64,000 bases of DNA from Panicum virgatum (GCF_016808335.1 NC_053150.1:47705607-47769606); one strand, 5' to 3'. Counted from the first letter of the stretch, positions 43,881 to 55,820 are shown. Notes: generated by a model from the sequence alone, not told the origin. Translations and numbers: made by a program.

Positions 43881-45155
43881 ATGGCGCCGACGAGCGGGTT
43901 TGGCCGGGCGGTGGGGAACGCGCGGTCGTTCGTGGGCAACGCGCTGGGCGGGCTCCGCGGGTGGAGCAACCTCGCCTCCTGGACCGTCGCCGGGACCCTC
44001 GCCTACTACCTCTGGGTCAAGCCCGCGCGCCAGCTCCACAAGGAGCAGGAGGTGAGGACCTACCCTTCGCGCGCCCTTCCCTCCCTCTCCGCCGCTTCGG
44101 ATTACGCCACTAGTGGGGACTTTTAGTTGGGTCAGTGTGGAATTTGTTGCCCTCAGATCACGAGCGGCTGCTATCGTCTGTTGATCGATCTAGCCGCGCC
44201 TGCTCGTTTTAGACCTAGCGAACTGTTGAATCCAGCAGTTTGTTAGATGTTTCGCTAGCTCTAGGCGCCGAGAGGTTTTTCGATCACTGGTAAATATGCA
44301 TTGGATCGCTGAAAAATGTTGCCGCTCAGCCGCTGGGGTTGGTTTTGGTGCGAGTTGTTCCTATTTCTCTGCCAAATCAAGCCATGAGGATTCCTGGAAG
44401 CACGGATTACTTAGGCATGGTCTGTTGATACTGCTTGTTTGTTTCGTTCTCCAGTTGCTGCCGCTGCTATAGGGATTAAGGAGCTGTGGAGGCACTAGTC
44501 CTTGATTTAGTTATTGGGGCAAATGATGGTGTTTCTCTCATACATAACACTTCTGTGCACCTCTTCTATCCACAGAGCTTATAAAAGATGGCAAAGCTAC
44601 AATCTACAATGATAATCTGAGTCCTCCACACTCCATACCTGTGTCTGAAGTGTGGTTTAATTGTTTTGCTCTTTGGTATGGCATCCAATTGGCATAAGCT
44701 TAGCTATGATAAAGTTGGTAAACCAAATGGGCACTTATTCTTTGCAGTATCTCTCGTTGCACCTGATAGTCTATCGTTTTTTTTTGTACTTTATTCAACT
44801 GTGCCATTGGTTCCTCAGGAAATATTTTAATTGTATATAATTACTTCAGAGCTGCACTGCTATCACCTTGCTTGTCCATTCACTGAACAAATATATGCCT
44901 TTTTCTTCAGGAGCGAGCTGCTTTGGCTGCTGCCTCGGATCCTTATCGTTATGTTGAGAAGCGGAAACCAATTCCTGATCCACAGGTAGCTACATCCATT
45001 ATATGTTAGACAATGGAAAAACAAGTTTATTGGCAGATAGGCTATATAGTTATGGATTTATTTCCCATTTTCCCTGTGCTAATTCTGCATGTGGTGACTA
45101 GGATACCGGCCTTATTTATGGGAAGAAAAAGGAGCCTTCAAAATCTGAAGATTAG
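43881..45155 (+). CDS. Small single-pass membrane protein of unknown function (99 aa)
   Basis: Exons 43881-44051, 44911-44985 and 45102-45155 join in frame with GT/AG borders to 99 aa. The N-terminus is Gly/Ala/Arg-rich without acidic residues (TSGFGRAVGNARSFVGNALG), which could be a mitochondrial presequence. One hydrophobic segment follows (LASWTVAGTLAYYLWV, about 32-47), then a charged soluble tail with EERAALAAASDPYRYVEKRK and IPDPQDTGLIYGKKKEPSKS. The regular exon phases, sharp composition change at the borders and biased codon use support a real gene. I do not recognise the family. An organelle inner-membrane accessory subunit is one possibility, by topology only. Confidence 0.8.
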
Positions 45156-46299
45156 TTACTCTGGCCACATCTTGTACCAAAACGTGCCACCCATTTATGC
45201 GGAACAATACAAGGAATGGTTTTCTGCAAATCTGCTGGGTGAATGATAAACGTTCCATGAAACTGTTGCTTTATGCTAGCCATGTAAATGGAGTTTTTCG
45301 CAGTTTGAGTACTTCAGCTCCAGGAAGTAACTTGTCACCACCGCCTGTCGTGTTTGCTCAGATCATGAGAGATGTGTAAATGCTGTCAGAATATAGAAAA
45401 AAAAGATAGAAACTTTTCTATACTTTTTTGCTAGCTAGATCTGAATGTTGACATGTTTATGTATCACTGTATCAACGCACACCATGCCAGGGACTACACG
45501 TTTATTCTGTTGCATACTGTTAGTGCTGAATAATAATACCGTGTTCGCTGACGGTGGAGATGAACTTCTTGACCCCACTCTGTGTGCCTATGACCTTCCA
45601 TGAGCTTTTTTGCTGAATTTGCAATGAGATTGAGCTGATGTCGGCTTATGTTATGGGTTTATTCACTTGTTGCACACTTGCACGGTTCATGGCTTCGTTC
45701 CTACTAGATCTCTCTGAAGCACGGGTGGTGATTTTGTTGTATTAGTTGTGGCTGCTTTTATCTTACTAGTCATTAGTTGTGCTGTTACACTTAGCATTAA
45801 TCTGAAACAAAGCCATTTGACACCACATTCGATTTCGTGTAAAAAAAATCCCACATTTGATTTTGTCTGCCTAACATGCTCAAAAGACCAAATTTATTCT
45901 CCGAACGTTTAACACCAAGTTCCCCAAAGCTGATGATAAAACTCATCATCAGTCAGGACTTCGTCACGAGACAGCGCGAAGGAGGGTTAAAAACAGCACA
46001 CGAATAACAAAGCTGAGTGTTAAAAACAGCACACGAATAACAAGCGTGATTCAGTCTTCAATTGTGAAAGCAGTGAGTGTATACGACTCGTCAAAACTTT
46101 ACAGCCTCCCAGCCCTGAGCCTTCTAACAAAAGTTGAGATCGTAACCTCAGCCACCTGCGTGTTAGCCGTGTCATGTTTGGTATTGTGATCTCCTCTTTT
46201 TCCTTCAGTATCAAACAACATAAAGAATTTCCTGAGTTGGCGACAAAATATGCAAACCGCCTGGATCACACGTCCCCATTTGTCTACACTGTACATGAG
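45156..46299. other. 3' UTR and spacer
   Basis: The first 300-400 bases are the probable 3' UTR of the small membrane protein gene. A 34-bp-spaced duplication with core GTTAAAAACAGCACACGAAT lies at about 45985-46042. No gene recognised. Confidence 0.45.
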
Positions 46300-47705
46300 C
46301 CGGTGATCTTCAGCCGTTCATCTTCGCCGTGGATCCTCCGCATACCGCGAATGATCCTAAAGCTCGTCCAGCTCATTAAGAATGGACTTCAAGCCTTTGC
46401 CACCAGATTTCCTCTTGAAATCTTTACTCGGATCATCACTCGAATCTCGTGGAAGCACCGACGCCTGATATGGGAGAAAGAAAGCATCAGAAACAAACCA
46501 TTTGCACGTGTTTCACTAGGTGGCAAAAATAAAACTGCCCAAGGTTTACTTTTCTTGGGGTGCATGCGAACAGATCACGCACTGGTTAGTGTTCATGGTC
46601 TTCAAGCTGGAGTCCTCAGCATTGATGACAGCATTGGCAACTGATATCTCGAACCTCTGGAGACACAACACCTTCTCCTCAAGGGTGCCCACACATGATG
46701 AGACAGTGAACGTTCGCCACTTTCCTTTGACCCAAACGGTGCGCTCTGTTCATTGCCTACAAGAGCAGAATCATATTATTCCATTTCAGAACATTGCTTA
46801 AAGAAACATTACACAGAACATTGCTTAAAGAAAACATTACACGATTTTGAGATATCAAGACAAATAGTATAGCAAAACCTAATACGAATAGATATCCCCT
46901 CATCATATGCAAAACTAACCTGAAGATCCTTCATTGGGTCAAATTTATTTTTAGAGGTCACGGCATATGACCATTTTTAAAATATATTGCAAATTACAAA
47001 TATCTGCTTACGAGCACCTCCATTGCAAGAATACCAGCTTCGGCACCCTTTGGTGAACTTTTTGAATCTCTAGCTGCTACCAATGGGTTAGCTTGGAACT
47101 GTACAGAATAATGTTAGTTTAGACTTCAGCACAAAATACTTTGGACAAGAATAGACTGAGGTAGATGCAAAAAGACCAACGTGAGCGATAAGCAAGCATT
47201 TCTCTCCTCAGGAAAACACAAATCAGTCTGTTTGTTTAGGAATTATGCTCGATTTAAACTTATGTAAACCTAATATAGCAAACTACTCAGTGGTGTCCTT
47301 AAATTTATTTTATAAACATTCCAGGTCGTAAATGCTCCAAGTTTCTTCATCCAACCTGGATTACTCTATTCTACCATGTAGCCATGTACATTAGCAAAAT
47401 TAAAATATATACACTTAGGAATATTTAAAAAATAATGTGGTGACTTACGAGTTCGAATCTCTGGAGCAAAAAAATAAAAAAACTCACTAACTGGGAAGCT
47501 TGGGTAAATTTAGTAAGAAGATGCCAGAAACTATGTTTTTTCTTGTAAGGTACTAGCATAAGGTACAAATTCCTTAGCTTTGAGGTTCATAAGGAAGAAA
47601 ATTATATCAAGGAGTTGCATGCAAAATATAACTTACATGTTTTTGCCACCTGAGAAAGACAGGCATAAGGAAGTCAAATAAAGAACATAGCTCCAATACA
47701 TTATT
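46300..47705 (-). pseudogene. BTAF1/MOT1 (SNF2 helicase) gene fragment
   Basis: BTAF1/MOT1 removes TBP from DNA with an SNF2 ATPase. On minus, five exon-like pieces occur in the right order with splice sites kept: 47705-47637 (NNVLELCSLFDFLMP), 47098-47012 (AARDSKSSPKGAEAGILAME), about 46943-46920 (FDPMKDLQ), 46756-46582 (AMNRAHRLGQRKVANVH, then EEKVLCLQRFEISVANAVIN) and 46464-46300 (KSGGKGLKSILNELDEL). Damage: all exons between the second and third pieces are missing (helicase motifs IV-V), one extra base shifts the frame before EEKV, and a TAG replaces the Trp codon after NELDEL. Introns are retained, so this is a genomic fragment and not a processed copy. Assignment rests on my knowledge of the plant BTAF1 sequence. 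Confidence 0.85.
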
Positions 47706-47888
47706 CTGCAGTTTTTTGTATTAATGTCAAGACAAGGTAATAGATATCGATGGGTCATACATATACATGAAGAACACAAATAGTAATCTGAAGACAACAA
47801 TGTAAACAGGTATTAAATGGTCCAAGCACATATAGACAAGAGTTTCAGTTGCAGTTAAAATTTACCTTAATAAAATGATGATGTGGCG

Positions 47889-49426
47889 TCAAGCTTCTCT
47901 TGTCCTAATCCGCCGACGAGGGATGTGGGAGATGAGGTGCCAGCCCTCACCCTTTCCCCTCTTGCAGTGCCTCGCGAGATCGGGGCAGCCATCGATGTCC
48001 AGTTCCTGCAGAGCAGTGAGCCCTGTTACCCCTTCTGGCAAGGATTTGATGCCTGGACAGCGCCCGATCAAGAGCACATTAAGGGAGGTGAGGTGGCAAA
48101 TGGATTGGGGAATGCAAGTCAGCAGCGGCAACCCAGAAAGGTAGAGTTTGCGTAGAGAACGAAGGCCTCCCAGGCATTCGGGTAATTGCTGAAGTGCATT
48201 ACACATTGTTATCTTGAGCACCTGAAGGGATGTGAGACGCCCTATTGATTGTGGAAAGCTGTTGAAGCTATGGCAGATCCCAATGGTCAGCTCTTGCAGA
48301 GACGGAAGCTCCCCTAGCGACATGGGCAGCCTGCGAATAGCATCGCATGCAAACAACTCCAGAGACCGGAGGGACTTGAGGTTCCCCAAACTCTCTGGCA
48401 GCTCAATTAGACCACTGGAATGCTGAATATCCAATGACTCAAGTGCTGTCATTGGTTGCAGCAGCTCCCACCCACGCCCAGATCCTAATCCTCCGTTTCC
48501 CCATACCACGAGCTTCTTCAGCTGGCTAAAATTGGAGGACTGCAGCAGCTGTTCGGTGTGGCCGCACAACAGCAACTTGTGCAGGGACGAAGGCAGGTAT
48601 GGCTTCACCTTCAAACTAGGACACTTAACAATATCCAACTTTGATAAGCAACTACCAACTCGGACCTGTCCCGTATGAGGTGTGCTATCGCTGCAGCCTC
48701 CTCCCTCTTCTTCATCAGGCATGGTTCAAACAACTTCTCAACAAGCTTTTGAACGGCAAATTCTTGCGACACATGAACCCACAGTCTAACTTTAAAATCC
48801 TCAATTATATTCCTGTCATTGAAAACAAGTTTAGCCAAGGTAGTTTTCCCAGAGCCGCCAAGTCCAATGATGGAAACTATCTTGATTTTCTGTTGGTGTT
48901 CGCTCTCTACCAGTTTGGATATTATTTGGTGCTTCTCTCTATCTCTTCCGATTACTGATGATGCATCCACATTGGGTAATGGCAACTCCACAGTTTCATG
49001 TCGTGCAGGATGAGTGTCTGGTATGTTATTTTTTATTGCATTGATGTCAGCTCTTTGCTTCACAATTTCAGCAAACCGCTTCTTGATGTCCTTGATTTTC
49101 CGGGCCGCCGTCCACTGTAGCCACAATGATTTTGGTTTTGTGGACACTGTGCCACCATCAGCATTGACATCCTTTTTTTCAGCCTCTAGCTGGAACTCAT
49201 CCACAACATCATCAACATCATAGGCCACATCTTTCAATTTTTTGAGCCAGTTTCCTTCTGCCCCGTCTCCTTCTTCTTCCAGCCAAGAGTTGATCTGCAT
49301 AGCAAGATTTTGAAGCTCCTGGAGATCCTTTTTGACACCCACTACAGACTTGTACTCTTTGATAATCAGTGGAGCTAACTTGTTGCCCACAACCTTCAAT
49401 ATTCCTGTTACCACAGCAGCTTCCAT
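47889..49426 (-). pseudogene. CC-NB-LRR resistance-gene remnant, internally deleted
   Basis: On minus, 49426-48611 encodes an Rx-type coiled-coil N-terminus (MEAAVVTGILKVVGNKLAPL, then VAYDVDDVVDEFQLEAE, an EDVID-like block) and the start of NB-ARC: P-loop GLGGSGKTTLAKLVF and RNBS-A-like VRLWVHVSQEF. Right after FAVQKLVEKLFEPCL the NB-ARC is lost: no kinase-2, GLPL or MHD motif. A second frame (48722-47889) continues with C-terminal leucine-rich repeats (LIELPESLGNLKSLRSLEL, LPMSLGELPSLQELTI, LPECLGGLRSLRKLYL, LPEGVTGLTALQELDIDGCP). The two parts overlap out of frame around 48611-48722, so one large deletion joined them with a shift. A functional receptor cannot be produced. Confidence 0.88.
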
Positions 49427-49533
49427 AGCAACCATGTTTTTCGCCCTACAAATCAAAATTTTGAATTAGTGGCAGATACAAATCAACTTTTGAAATTAGT
49501 GGAAGTTATATAATATTGAAAACAAAAGGTTTT
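49427..49533. other. Upstream sequence of the NLR remnant
   Basis: A short AT-rich stretch containing AAATCAA(C/A)TTTTGAA-like duplication. Nothing else is seen. Confidence 0.3.
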
Positions 49534-50236
49534 ACACATGCGATTTTAAATTTGGATTTGAATTCAAAACGGTCAAACCGGCCGGTATACTGGTACGAAC
49601 CGGTTGAACTGAGTTTTTTGAATTCAAATTTGAATTTGACCGGTTTCTACCGGTTTCCGGCCAAACCAGTCTGGTATACCGGTACCGGACCCCGCCGGTT
49701 TGACCGGACCGGTCGGTTAATTAAACCCTGGTGGGAACCGGTCCGGTTTGACCGGTTACCGGTCAAACCGGTCCGGTCCGGTTCCGGTTTGGGCCGGTAC
49801 CAAACCGGCCCAAATTCAAAATTCAAAAAAAAATCCTGAAAATACTTCAAGGTGCGACGAATCTAATGGTGTCAAATTTTCTCAAAAATTCGTTCGTTTA
49901 ACATACTTTTCGGGCATTTAAAGTTAAACCAAAAAAGAAAAGAAAAAAATGAGACGGCCCATTAAGGCCCACTTGGTAAACCGGTCAAACCGGCCGGTAT
50001 ACCGTTCCAAACCGATTACACATGCGATTTTAAATTTGGATTTGAATTCAAACCGGTCAAACCGGCCGGTAAACCGGTCTAACCGTCCGGTATACCGGTA
50101 CAAACCGGTTGAACTGAGTTTTTTGAATTCAAATTTGAATTTGACCGATTTCTACCGGTTTCTGGCCAAACCGGTCCGGTATACCGGTACCGGACCCCAC
50201 CGGTTTGACCGGACCAGTCGGTTAATTAAACCCTGG
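49534..50236 (+). repeat. Two direct copies of a CCGGT-rich element
   Basis: Copy A (49534-49732) and copy B (50018-50236) both start ACACATGCGATTTTAAATTT, contain many ACCGGTTTGACCGG-type words, share GGTTGAACTGAGTTTTTTG and end GGTTAATTAAACCCTGG. Between them is about 285 bp with the same CCGGT words plus A-rich DNA. No coding frame of interest is present. The terminal TAAACCCTGG also ends the element at 19881-21045. Confidence 0.8.
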
Positions 50237-51187
50237 TTGGGACTTGGGTGGGAGGGTGAGGATCGGTCAGTCTCGGGGAAAATAAAAATATACGTGGGCG
50301 GGGCGGCTAAAGTAACATTCCAGGCAAGCTGCAAGCACAAACCTTGGCATCACACCAGTGACCTTAAACAAATACTACGCGTTAGGCGGTCAGTGTATAG
50401 TCCTTAAGAAGTAGTTACTGTGTTGCAAATGCTTTGCGAGATGTATCTGCACTCCATTTGGTGGGGCCCGGTTGAGATACGGTTGTTGGGAAGCTCCCCT
50501 TGCCGTCAAAGTAATGGCTGGTGATATGAAACGTGGGTTAAGAAAATTTATAATATTGGAGCAGTTGCAAGCATATTTTGGTGAAGGAATTTGTGGTGAA
50601 AGCGGAAGGTACAAGCCGAAGAAGAAATGTGAACAGATGTAACATGGGCAAGCAACTACGTAAAATAGGATGATACGTTGTTGGTAAACAAAAGAAAATA
50701 AAGGGAATACTTGGAGCCATGCAGAGGTGCTGTTGTGTCATCTGCACACAAGCATTGATCTTCTTTCCATTTCCTCTTCAGATCAGGAGAACATCCAGGT
50801 CAAGACGCGGCGAGGTGGTAGATGCCGGTGGTGATCGCGAGCAGCCAAAGCTCAAGACCGCACGCACAGATCGTCGCCGGCGACGCATTTCGTCGAACAG
50901 GCCGTGTGCACCCTCGGCCCCGCCACGCGAGTACGAAACCTCCTTTTCGCTGCCGTGTCAGCTCCACCTCCGCGGCACTGGAAACCCGCGCCGCGGCTAC
51001 GCGGCGGCCAAAGCCATCTGAAAACCGCGTCACGGGTTGAGGACGCGCAAGGAAAAGCAGCAGCCGCCGCGGCCGCAGCCAACAGGTCGGTCGAGCCCGA
51101 GCCCCGAGGCCGCGCCTCGTTTCCCCTCCCCCCAAAGCACACGACTCCTGCGATTCTGCCAGCAAAACAAGGAAAGAAACCAACGAA
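50237..51187. other. Intergenic region, no gene recognised
   Basis: AT-rich up to 50760, then GC-rich (50800-51150) with overlapping Arg/Ala-rich frames of about 100-140 codons on both strands and no domain. Confidence 0.4.
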
Positions 51188-51512
51188 GGCCCGTTTGGTT
51201 TTTTTAGCGTGCTAGTGAATAATGACACTTTGACCGTTTATTATGATGTCAAATAAAGTCAGTTTACAAAACCAACTCCAAAACCCCGCGCTAGTGACTC
51301 TAAAAAATCTAATGAGACCTTCGACCGCACGTTTAGAGGATGATTACTGTAGCATCACTGTAGCAAATCATCAATTAATTACCGTCATTAAATTCGTCAC
51401 GAAAAATTACACTCATCCCGAATTTTTTTTTACAAATAAACTTTATTCAGTCCTTCCTGCCGGAAAAATTCTCAACTAGCGCTGGGATTCAGCGCGCATC
51501 CAAACCGGGCCC
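51188..51512. mobile_element. Tourist-like MITE abutting the PP7 gene
   Basis: The left end GGCCCGTTTGGTTTTTT and the reverse complement of the right end, GGGCCCGGTTTGGATGCG, form the terminal repeats. Internal words CTAATGAGACCTTCGACC, TTACTGTAGCATCACTGTAG and ATTACCGTCATTAAATTCGT match the copy at 29923. The right end is 50 bp before the PP7 start codon. The 3-bp target duplication is not preserved. Confidence 0.75.
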
Positions 51513-51562
51513 AAATCACGGGAGAGTCGGACCCACTCAGCGCGTCCACCCTGGCCCACGAC

Positions 51563-54500
51563 ATGGCGCAGCTGGAGGCCGGCGCCGCGGCGATGGATCC
51601 GGCCCCGGCGGCGCCGCCGGTGGTCGAGTGGCCCGAGGGCGGCGCGCTGACGCGGGACTGGGTGGCGGGGCTGGCGTCCACGCTGGACTGGTGCTCGCGC
51701 CACCTCCCCGCGGACCGCCTCCCGACGGTGCTCCCGCCCGCGCTCGTCCAGCGGCTGGTCCTGGCCGCGGCCGCCATCCTGCACCGCGAGCCCAACCTCG
51801 TGCGCGTGGACCCGCGGCCCGGGCAGTCCGTCGTCGTCGTCGGGGACGTCCACGGCCAGCTCCACGACGTCATCTTCCTGCTCCGCGACGCCGGGTTCCC
51901 CTCCGAGGAGCGGGTCTTCGTCTTCAACGGGGACTACGTGGACCGCGGCGCCTGGGGGCTCGAGACCCTCCTCCTGCTCCTCGCTTGGAAGGTTCAATTC
52001 CGCATATTCGACTCGTTTCTAAGCTTGATATCCACCCCCAGCATATGGGGATTTCGATTTCGTCTTCTTCTGTTGGATCTACGCAATACATGGCCGACCT
52101 CTAGATTTTCCATAGGTGCGGCAAGCAGGTCTAGTTAACCTTTCTGAGTTTGCTCATTTACTCATCTTGTTATCCGACGTAACTTAATCGAAATCAGCTT
52201 AGAATTATGAGGCATGATTCGCACTGTTTATCATTGGTAGTACTTGTTCACATTTCCTCAGCATCCAACATCAATGTTGTATTGTTGTGAAATATTTGGA
52301 GATTGACAGTTCACACGCACTAGCATGCTCGCCATAAGTAAATGTAGCCTATGCTACACTCCATTCGAGCATTAGGTTGTAGTTATTCAACCGGTAAGCA
52401 GTGTTCTATTCAACTCATTTTAGGTGTTCTATCACAGCACCGGTGGCCTTTTTGTTTGTTTGTGGATTCTGCTAAGCTCATATTTAGACAGGCATTTAGA
52501 TTTTTCTATAGGCAATGCTAGCAGGCTGAGTTCTTATAATGTCAGTCATGACTGTAATGATGTCAACTTTTGTTTGGATTGGGCTTGGCAATTATGAGCT
52601 TGCTCATTTTATTTTGTATGCAATGAATGGAGAATCGGCATATAATTCTGAGGCACAATTCACAATAATTATTATTGGTACCTGTTCACATCTCCTCACT
52701 GCTGTATCGGCATTGTGAAATATATTTGGATATTTGACAGTTAAGTTGCACACTCTTGTGGCATTCCAAAAGTAATTTATACTTAATTCTGTTCAACTAT
52801 CAAGTGGATGGTCATTAATATGTCTCTATTCTTTCAGGTGTTACTTCCGAATTGCGTTTTTCTTCTCAGAGGGAATCATGAATCCAAGTATTGCACTTCG
52901 GTTTATGGTTTCGAAAAGGAGGTAATGACTAAATATAAAGATCAAGGCCCTCAGGTTTATCGGAAGTTCTTAAGATGTTTTGAGGACCTTCCTCTAGCAA
53001 CAATAATAGCAGGATGTGTGTACACCGCCCATGGTGGGATCTTCCGTGGGACGATTGTGTTACCATCAAAGAGATCAAAAAAGGGAAAGAAAGGTCGCAA
53101 AAACAAGGCTGATTTTACTGTTGATTCGACGTCCATCAGGCTTGGATCTCTGGATGAGTTATTGAAGGCAAGGAGAACTGTTCTTGACCCTCCTTATGAG
53201 GGTCAAAATTTGATCCCTGGAGATGTGCTTTGGTCCGACCCTTCCTTGCAGATGGGTCTTTCACCGAATCAGGAAAGAGGCATCGGTTTGCTTTGGGGTC
53301 CAGACATCACTCAGCAGTTTCTGCGTACAAATAATTTGAAGGTTCGTTGTGTTTCATTTATTGTTGTTCCTGTTACATTTAAAAGTTGTTGGTTAATAGA
53401 TTTATTTATTACCAACTAAATAATGAAGTGTTAGGGTGCCAGTTTGCTACTTAAACGCTTGCATTTTATATTGCTGCATGCATTTTTAGATTCTTGTAAA
53501 GTTTTTGGTTTGTTTGATTACAGAGCTATGAGTAGTAACGTGCTATTCTACTTCTACTTGGAGTTCATTTATGTGTTTCCTGCTAATTGATATATCTCAT
53601 AGTGTTATGGATGGGGGTCTTGGTCTGGGCCCATCAGTATGACAGCAGCATGTCACCTAGAGGAGATGAGGATTAGTTGGTTAATCTGTTAGCATCTTTC
53701 TTTACCAAGTTGTTAGGCAAATCAGGATTGTTATTACTTTGTTAGGACAATTAGTTAGTTTTTTAGGGGCTGGCTATAAAAGCTCAGCTATACGATTTCT
53801 TTGAGGCAAGCAAGAAGATCCTAAAAGAAGCAGTCAGAGCTTCTATAGGGAGAGTGACTAGCTAGTTCTTCCTGCTGTGTACTGTTCATCTATCCCTAGC
53901 CATTCCAAATGGCATAGCTTATTGTTTGCTTGCCCTAGTAATTTCTTAAACCATGACGTACCCACTTTGTTTAAATAAAATAAGTTACCATCAAAAAATG
54001 AATATTTCGGATATTGTAGCGAGTCTACTGTCATTGGTCTGTTGCTAGCCTACTGTTATCTGTAAATTGAAAATGGTATACATTTTAAAATTTCACGACT
54101 CCTAAGTGTCAGTTGTCAGAATTGCCTTATTTCTGGTTAAGAGCATGACAAACGATGATTATTAGGACTGTATACTGTCTGGCTTGGTTCTTTTTTATTA
54201 TTCTCCTTGAATTTCTGTGTCTGTAAGAAATTCTTGCTTACTTTGGGAATGAGCAATTGATTTAGCAGCGAGGCTGATTGGTTGAGTCTTGTAGAACTCG
54301 TTGCGTGCTTTTAGCTACAAGCATGCTGTAACATCCCACCATTTCTCTTCTTGAAAATGTATGTGTTGGCACTGATTTCAGTTTGTAACCTAGCTGTAGA
54401 TACCCTAAATATGACATACTTATGTGATTTGGTTTGTTAAGTATTTTATGGGCATATTTGAACTTGTTCAGTTGGCATTTTGGGTCCGAAAATAATATCT

Positions 54501-55213
54501 TGTGGCAAATTGAGCATGTAGCTTGATAACATTTGAAAGTTTGCATCATGGTAGAACTGTATCAGTTTTAAGTTTGCATGCTTACTTCATCTTTTCTTTC
54601 AACAAAGTTAATCATCAGGTCTCATGAAGGTCCAGATGCTAGAGACAAACGACACGATCTATTAGGAATGGATAAAGGATATACAATCGACCATGATGTA
54701 GAATGCGGGAAACTTATTACTCTCTTCAGTGCTCCGGACTACCCGCAATTTCAGGTTTTACTTCTATCACATATCTGCTGTTCATGCACAAATATTTGTT
54801 GTCCAATTGCCAATTTGTCTTTGGTGAGTTAAGAAAACTTTGTGGCTAATGTGGTTTTCTAATAATAGGCTTCAGAGGAACGATACAACAACTGCGGAGC
54901 ATATATTGTCCTTAATCCACCAGATTTTGCTACCCCTGTTTTCCATAGCTTTGAAGCTGTCAAGCCTCGACCTCCGGTATGTAACATATAGTGTGCTCTT
55001 AGGCTTAACAAATTCTATGTCCTGAAGCCTGAATAATAATTGATTATGTGGTACTCGTGAGCCTATGGATTATGGTTTTAGTATGTAAATAATCATTCGA
55101 GAGTACTTATTTTCTATGTGCAGGCGCATCCGTTCTATGATTTTGTAGATGTGGCCGACTCAGATGAAGAGTTGAATCTAGACGCCATGGACAGTGGCAC
55201 GTCGAGCCAATGA
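51563..55213 (+). CDS. PP7: Serine/threonine protein phosphatase 7
   Basis: PP7 is a plant PPP-family metallophosphatase; in Arabidopsis it is a nuclear positive factor in cryptochrome blue-light and heat responses and binds calmodulin. Exons: 51563-51991, 52838-53341, 54608-54754, 54869-54976 and 55124-55213; all GT/AG, 425 aa. Catalytic motifs: GDVHGQ (94-99), GDYVDRG (123-129), RGNHES (154-159), [14 protein letters not shown] and [10 protein letters not shown]. The PP7-type lysine-rich insert ([16 protein letters not shown]) follows HGGIFRGT. The C-terminal tail is acidic ([14 protein letters not shown]). The first ATG was used; a second in-frame ATG 10 codons later is possible. A MITE ends 50 bp upstream. 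Intron 2 has an LTR-like segment. It is in tandem with CP12. Confidence 0.94.
53606..53992 (+). mobile_element. Possible solo LTR in PP7 intron 2
   Basis: The segment begins TGTTATGGATGGGGGTC and ends ACCATCA (TG...CA). It contains a TATA-like GGCTATAAAAGCTCAG at about 53770 followed by a likely transcript start region, as in Copia-type LTRs. The 5-bp flanks do not match, so the call is tentative. Confidence 0.35.
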
Positions 55214-55820
55214 TGATATCTTCTCGCCCTGTATCATTGTATCTATCATGCAAACTGTCACCAAAGAAGCGTGCCATCAATTTTTTGTTGTAATTGATGC
55301 TGACGTAGTGGCGTTGCAGGTAATGGCATAGCCTCCTGTCATGTGCGCCAATCTGATTTGTTGGTTCAGATTAGGTTGATCTGCATCTAAAAAGCAGTGA
55401 CCCAGAAATATGACATCTTGAGATTGAGTGCGAGAAAATCAGACGGTTGAGCCTTCCTCCTGCCGATGCATTCGCTCATGTTATCTGAAGAAGCTTGTCT
55501 GCTTCTGCTTTGGAGTCTTTCAGCAAATGATGCAAATTTCAACAGGATTCCCTGCAATTCTGTGCTTGGCGTTGCTGATCCTGGTTCTCCCATGCCAGAA
55601 AGAAATTTAAATTTTTATGAAACGAATTATTTCCTCTTGAAATTTTCATTTGTAAGAAGAATAATTTGGAGAGGATATTTCATTCGCTCTTTGTAGACTA
55701 CGACGGCTGAGCTTGCCGAATTTTCTAGGGTCACCCAATTTTCTATGCGTGTCCTCGATTAGTCAGTCCTCCCAAGTCCCAACTCAAACAGAATTAAGCA
55801 CAGCCGATCTAGCCTCTCCA
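55214..55820 (+). promoter_or_regulatory. PP7 3' UTR and CP12 promoter
   Basis: A 607-bp gap between two genes on the same strand. The first half should hold the PP7 3' end and the second half the CP12 promoter and leader. No specific site is claimed. Confidence 0.45.

Noticed and set aside
53606..53992. Full Copia insertion in PP7 intron 2
   Set aside because: Only an LTR-like segment is present, with no matching 5-bp flanks, primer-binding site or polyprotein. Kept only as a tentative solo LTR.
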